DNA of 13,705 bases. Source: Candidatus Troglogloeales bacterium (lineage in GTDB: Bacteria; Nitrospirota; Nitrospiria; SBBL01; SBBT01). The position numbers and the translations under genes are program-made. Below, one piece after another: positions 13,141 to 13,705 of the stretch. How positions within the stretch are numbered: the stretch's first letter is position 1; each line of letters begins with the position of its first letter. The DNA lies in the NCBI GenBank assembly GCA_005239595.1, contig SBBT01000194.1, positions 1-13,705 on the forward strand, written 5' to 3'. The notes under the pieces were generated by a model. It saw only the letters and a list, made by a program, of their open reading frames with translations, was not told the origin of the DNA and did not search any database.

Positions 13141-13705
13141 CTAAAGGAAGGCGAGGGCGACTTCATCCGCCATCAGCATTCCGCGTGACGTAAGCCGCAA
13201 AACCCCTTTTTGGCGCAGGAGCAATCCTTCGCAAACAAGACGATCGGCGGCTTCAACCAACCTTGCCGATTTCAATAAATCTTCGGAAATCCCGTCTGTT
13301 TTCCTTAGGCCAAAAATGACCTGTTCGCATCTTTCCTCCGCCAACCCCACCTCTTCCATCTGTTCCATCGGCAGGACCCCTTCCTCCATCCGGCTGATAT
13401 AGAGCGAAAGAACGGCGGTATTGGAGCGATGCCGGCGATTGATGTACGAGTGCGCATCCAATCCCAAACCCAGGACGTCGCCTCTGTCCCAGTAAAGGAG
13501 ATTATGCCGGCAGGCAAAAGGGGGCCTGGCAAAGTTGGAAATTTCATACTGGCGGTAACCCGACAGGGCCAATCTCCTTACAGCATATTCATACTGCAAT
13601 ATCTCCTCTTCTTCAGATGGAAGGAGGTACTCATCAACTCTCTTATGAAAGAGCGTTCCCTCCTCAATAGAGAGGCCATAGATGGAAATATGTTCCGGGG
13701 CAAGA
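13141..13705 (-). CDS. hemW: HemW-type radical SAM protein, C-terminal part
   Basis: The 187 C-terminal residues are visible; the gene continues past the right edge, so the radical-SAM CxxxCxxC cluster motif is outside the window. The frame opens with LAPEHISIYGLSIEEGTLF and continues through YRQYEISNFARPPFACRHNL, YWDRGDVLGLGLDAHSY and a C-terminal winged-helix-like region ending LRLTSRGMLMADEVALAFL. These match HemW/HemN-like proteins, which are now regarded as haem chaperones rather than coproporphyrinogen oxidases. The YEISNFA and HNLxYW motifs support HemW over HemN. The reading frame is open to the window edge, beyond the internal TTG at 13599. The stop TAG is 14 nt before the CBS gene's -35 box, so the CBS gene is probably a separate unit. 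Confidence 0.9.
   Translation of the reverse strand, partial: LAPEHISIYGLSIEEGTLFHKRVDEYLLPSEEEEILQYEYAVRRLALSGYRQYEISNFARPPFACRHNLLYWDRGDVLGLGLDAHSYINRRHRSNTAVLSLYISRMEEGVLPMEQMEEVGLAEERCEQVIFGLRKTDGISEDLLKSARLVEAADRLVCEGLLLRQKGVLRLTSRGMLMADEVALAFL

Overview
The window looks like ordinary chromosome from a Gram-negative bacterium of intermediate G+C content. It carries HflK/HflC, signal peptides, YgfZ, HemW and an EAL-type c-di-GMP protein. I see no phage, transposon, CRISPR or RNA gene. The gene mix (YgfZ next to an MTH1187-type protein, a 7TM histidine kinase, an HflKC cluster beside a cupredoxin-like exported protein) would fit a Nitrospirota- or deltaproteobacteria-like lineage. That placement is a guess from gene content, not a measurement.

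Layout. (1) 1-1582, minus strand: a D-2-hydroxyacid dehydrogenase of the glyoxylate/hydroxypyruvate reductase type, then a small exported protein, then the first 31 codons of a second exported protein with a Gly-rich linker. All three are joined by stop/start overlaps. (2) 1710-4028, minus strand: a 772-residue fusion of a histidine-phosphatase domain resembling fructose-2,6-bisphosphatase to a 6-phosphofructokinase-fold domain. This is the most unusual gene here. (3) 4187-7461, plus strand: a receiver-(degenerate GGDEF)-EAL protein, YgfZ and an MTH1187/YkoF-family thiamine-binding-like protein. (4) 7450-9369, minus strand: a 7TM-PAS histidine kinase whose 3' end overlaps the previous gene tail to tail. 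(5) 9549-13059, minus strand: a probable cluster reading CBS-pair protein, cupredoxin-like exported protein, membrane-anchored YHS/TRASH protein, HflK, HflC. (6) 13141-13705, minus strand: the C-terminal half of HemW.

How the genes may work together. The dehydrogenase and the phosphatase-PFK fusion are neighbours in central carbon metabolism. The receiver-EAL protein and the 7TM kinase are signalling proteins and could be partners, though they are not adjacent. In the 13 kb-side cluster, an exported protein with a complete set of type-1 copper ligands, a membrane protein with a Cys-rich metal-binding motif and the HflKC membrane quality-control complex suggest envelope and metal homeostasis; this is inference.

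Regulatory structure. Two minus-strand genes, the dehydrogenase and the kinase, have a good -10 element only 8-9 nt before the ATG and no Shine-Dalgarno sequence, so both may be leaderless. The CBS gene has a strong sigma70-like promoter with a 7-bp inverted repeat bracketing its spacer and -10. The cupredoxin-like gene has a 19-bp tandem duplication of its ribosome-binding region, which creates a five-codon upstream minigene.
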